A stretch of 6,175 bases of DNA from NCBI GenBank assembly GCA_002898115.1, contig BDTL01000045.1, forward strand, positions 1-6,175, given 5' to 3'. A program made the translations under genes and the position numbers. The stretch is from a bacterium BMS3Bbin02. GTDB lineage: Bacteria > Actinomycetota > Acidimicrobiia > Spongiisociales > UBA5794. Position 1 is the stretch's first letter. Each line of letters opens with the position of its first letter. Under the pieces are notes generated by a model. It did not search any database and was not told the origin of the DNA. It was given only the letters and a program-made list of their open reading frames with translations. This document shows positions 5,899 to 6,175 of this stretch, piece by piece.

Positions 5899-6175
5899 AT
5901 GGAAATAGTCGGCGCGATCCTTTCTACCGCCACTATCGCGGCAATGATCAGATCAGCAACCCCGCTCACCCTTGCCGCAATGGGCGGCATCTTTTCCGAG
6001 CGTGGCGGCGTCATCAACATCGCGCTCGAAGGCATCATGCTGACCGGTGCATTCACGGCCGTCCTCTTCAGCACCATCGGAGCTTCGATCGTGCTGCCGG
6101 CAGGGGCCTCCGCCATGCTGGGGGTGCTCGCCGCGGTGACTTTCGGACTCGTTATTGCGCTGACTCACGCCTACT
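5899..6175 (+). CDS. Nucleoside ABC importer permease, second subunit (NupQ/YufQ type; partial, C-terminus off right edge)
   Basis: The frame opens at ATG 5899-5901, two bases after the preceding stop, and stays open to the edge: 92 complete codons of a family usually about 300 residues long. The N-terminal part has the diagnostic pattern: a first hydrophobic segment (about 3-30, ending TPLTLAAMGGIFSERGG), then GVINIALEGIMLTGAF (37-52), the counterpart of FNLGAEGQLLMG in the first permease, then a third segment at about 68-89. GGAAG at 5887-5891, 7 bases upstream, is a moderate ribosome-binding site. It is the second half of the channel. Further genes of nucleoside catabolism often follow in such operons, but none are visible here. 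Confidence 0.9.
   Translation, partial: MEIVGAILSTATIAAMIRSATPLTLAAMGGIFSERGGVINIALEGIMLTGAFTAVLFSTIGASIVLPAGASAMLGVLAAVTFGLVIALTHAY

Overview
The window holds one coherent locus for taking up and breaking down nucleosides, in two divergent gene sets that share a 228-base control region. Leftward (minus strand) run deoD, a purine nucleoside phosphorylase (1180-1929), and an amidohydrolase of the cytosine/guanine deaminase and chlorohydrolase type (1183 leftward, cut by the left edge). They overlap by four bases (ATGA) and are clearly one transcription unit. Rightward run four genes of an ABC importer: a BMP/PnrA-type substrate-binding lipoprotein (2158-3192), a double-domain ATPase (3255-4790), and two paralogous inner-membrane permeases (4787-5896, and 5899 onward, cut by the right edge). 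The order and motifs match the Bacillus NupNOPQ (YufNOPQ) / streptococcal BmpA-NupABC nucleoside importers.

The likely logic is that the lipoprotein captures nucleosides outside the membrane, the two permeases form the channel, and the ATPase drives transport. DeoD then splits purine nucleosides into free base and (deoxy)ribose-1-phosphate, and the amidohydrolase may deaminate the released base or a related heterocycle. The amidohydrolase substrate is not fixed by the sequence.

The 1930-2157 region contains an 18-base imperfect palindrome centred on CG (2043-2060), resembling a LacI-family operator. Weak -35-like hexamers for both directions lie inside its two arms. A second small inverted repeat sits in the leader of the lipoprotein gene. 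A strong 14-bp hairpin without a U-tract lies between the lipoprotein and ATPase genes, where it could keep the lipoprotein in excess.

The organism is a bacterium of moderately high GC content that uses GTG starts and good Shine-Dalgarno sites and has a lipoprotein with an AAAC lipobox. This fits an actinobacterium (for example an Acidimicrobiia-like lineage), but that is a weak inference; Chloroflexi and others are not excluded. There are no RNA genes, CRISPR arrays, insertion sequences or signs of recent transfer. I see no wholly new system: this is an ordinary metabolic locus with a few regulatory and active-site details worth checking.
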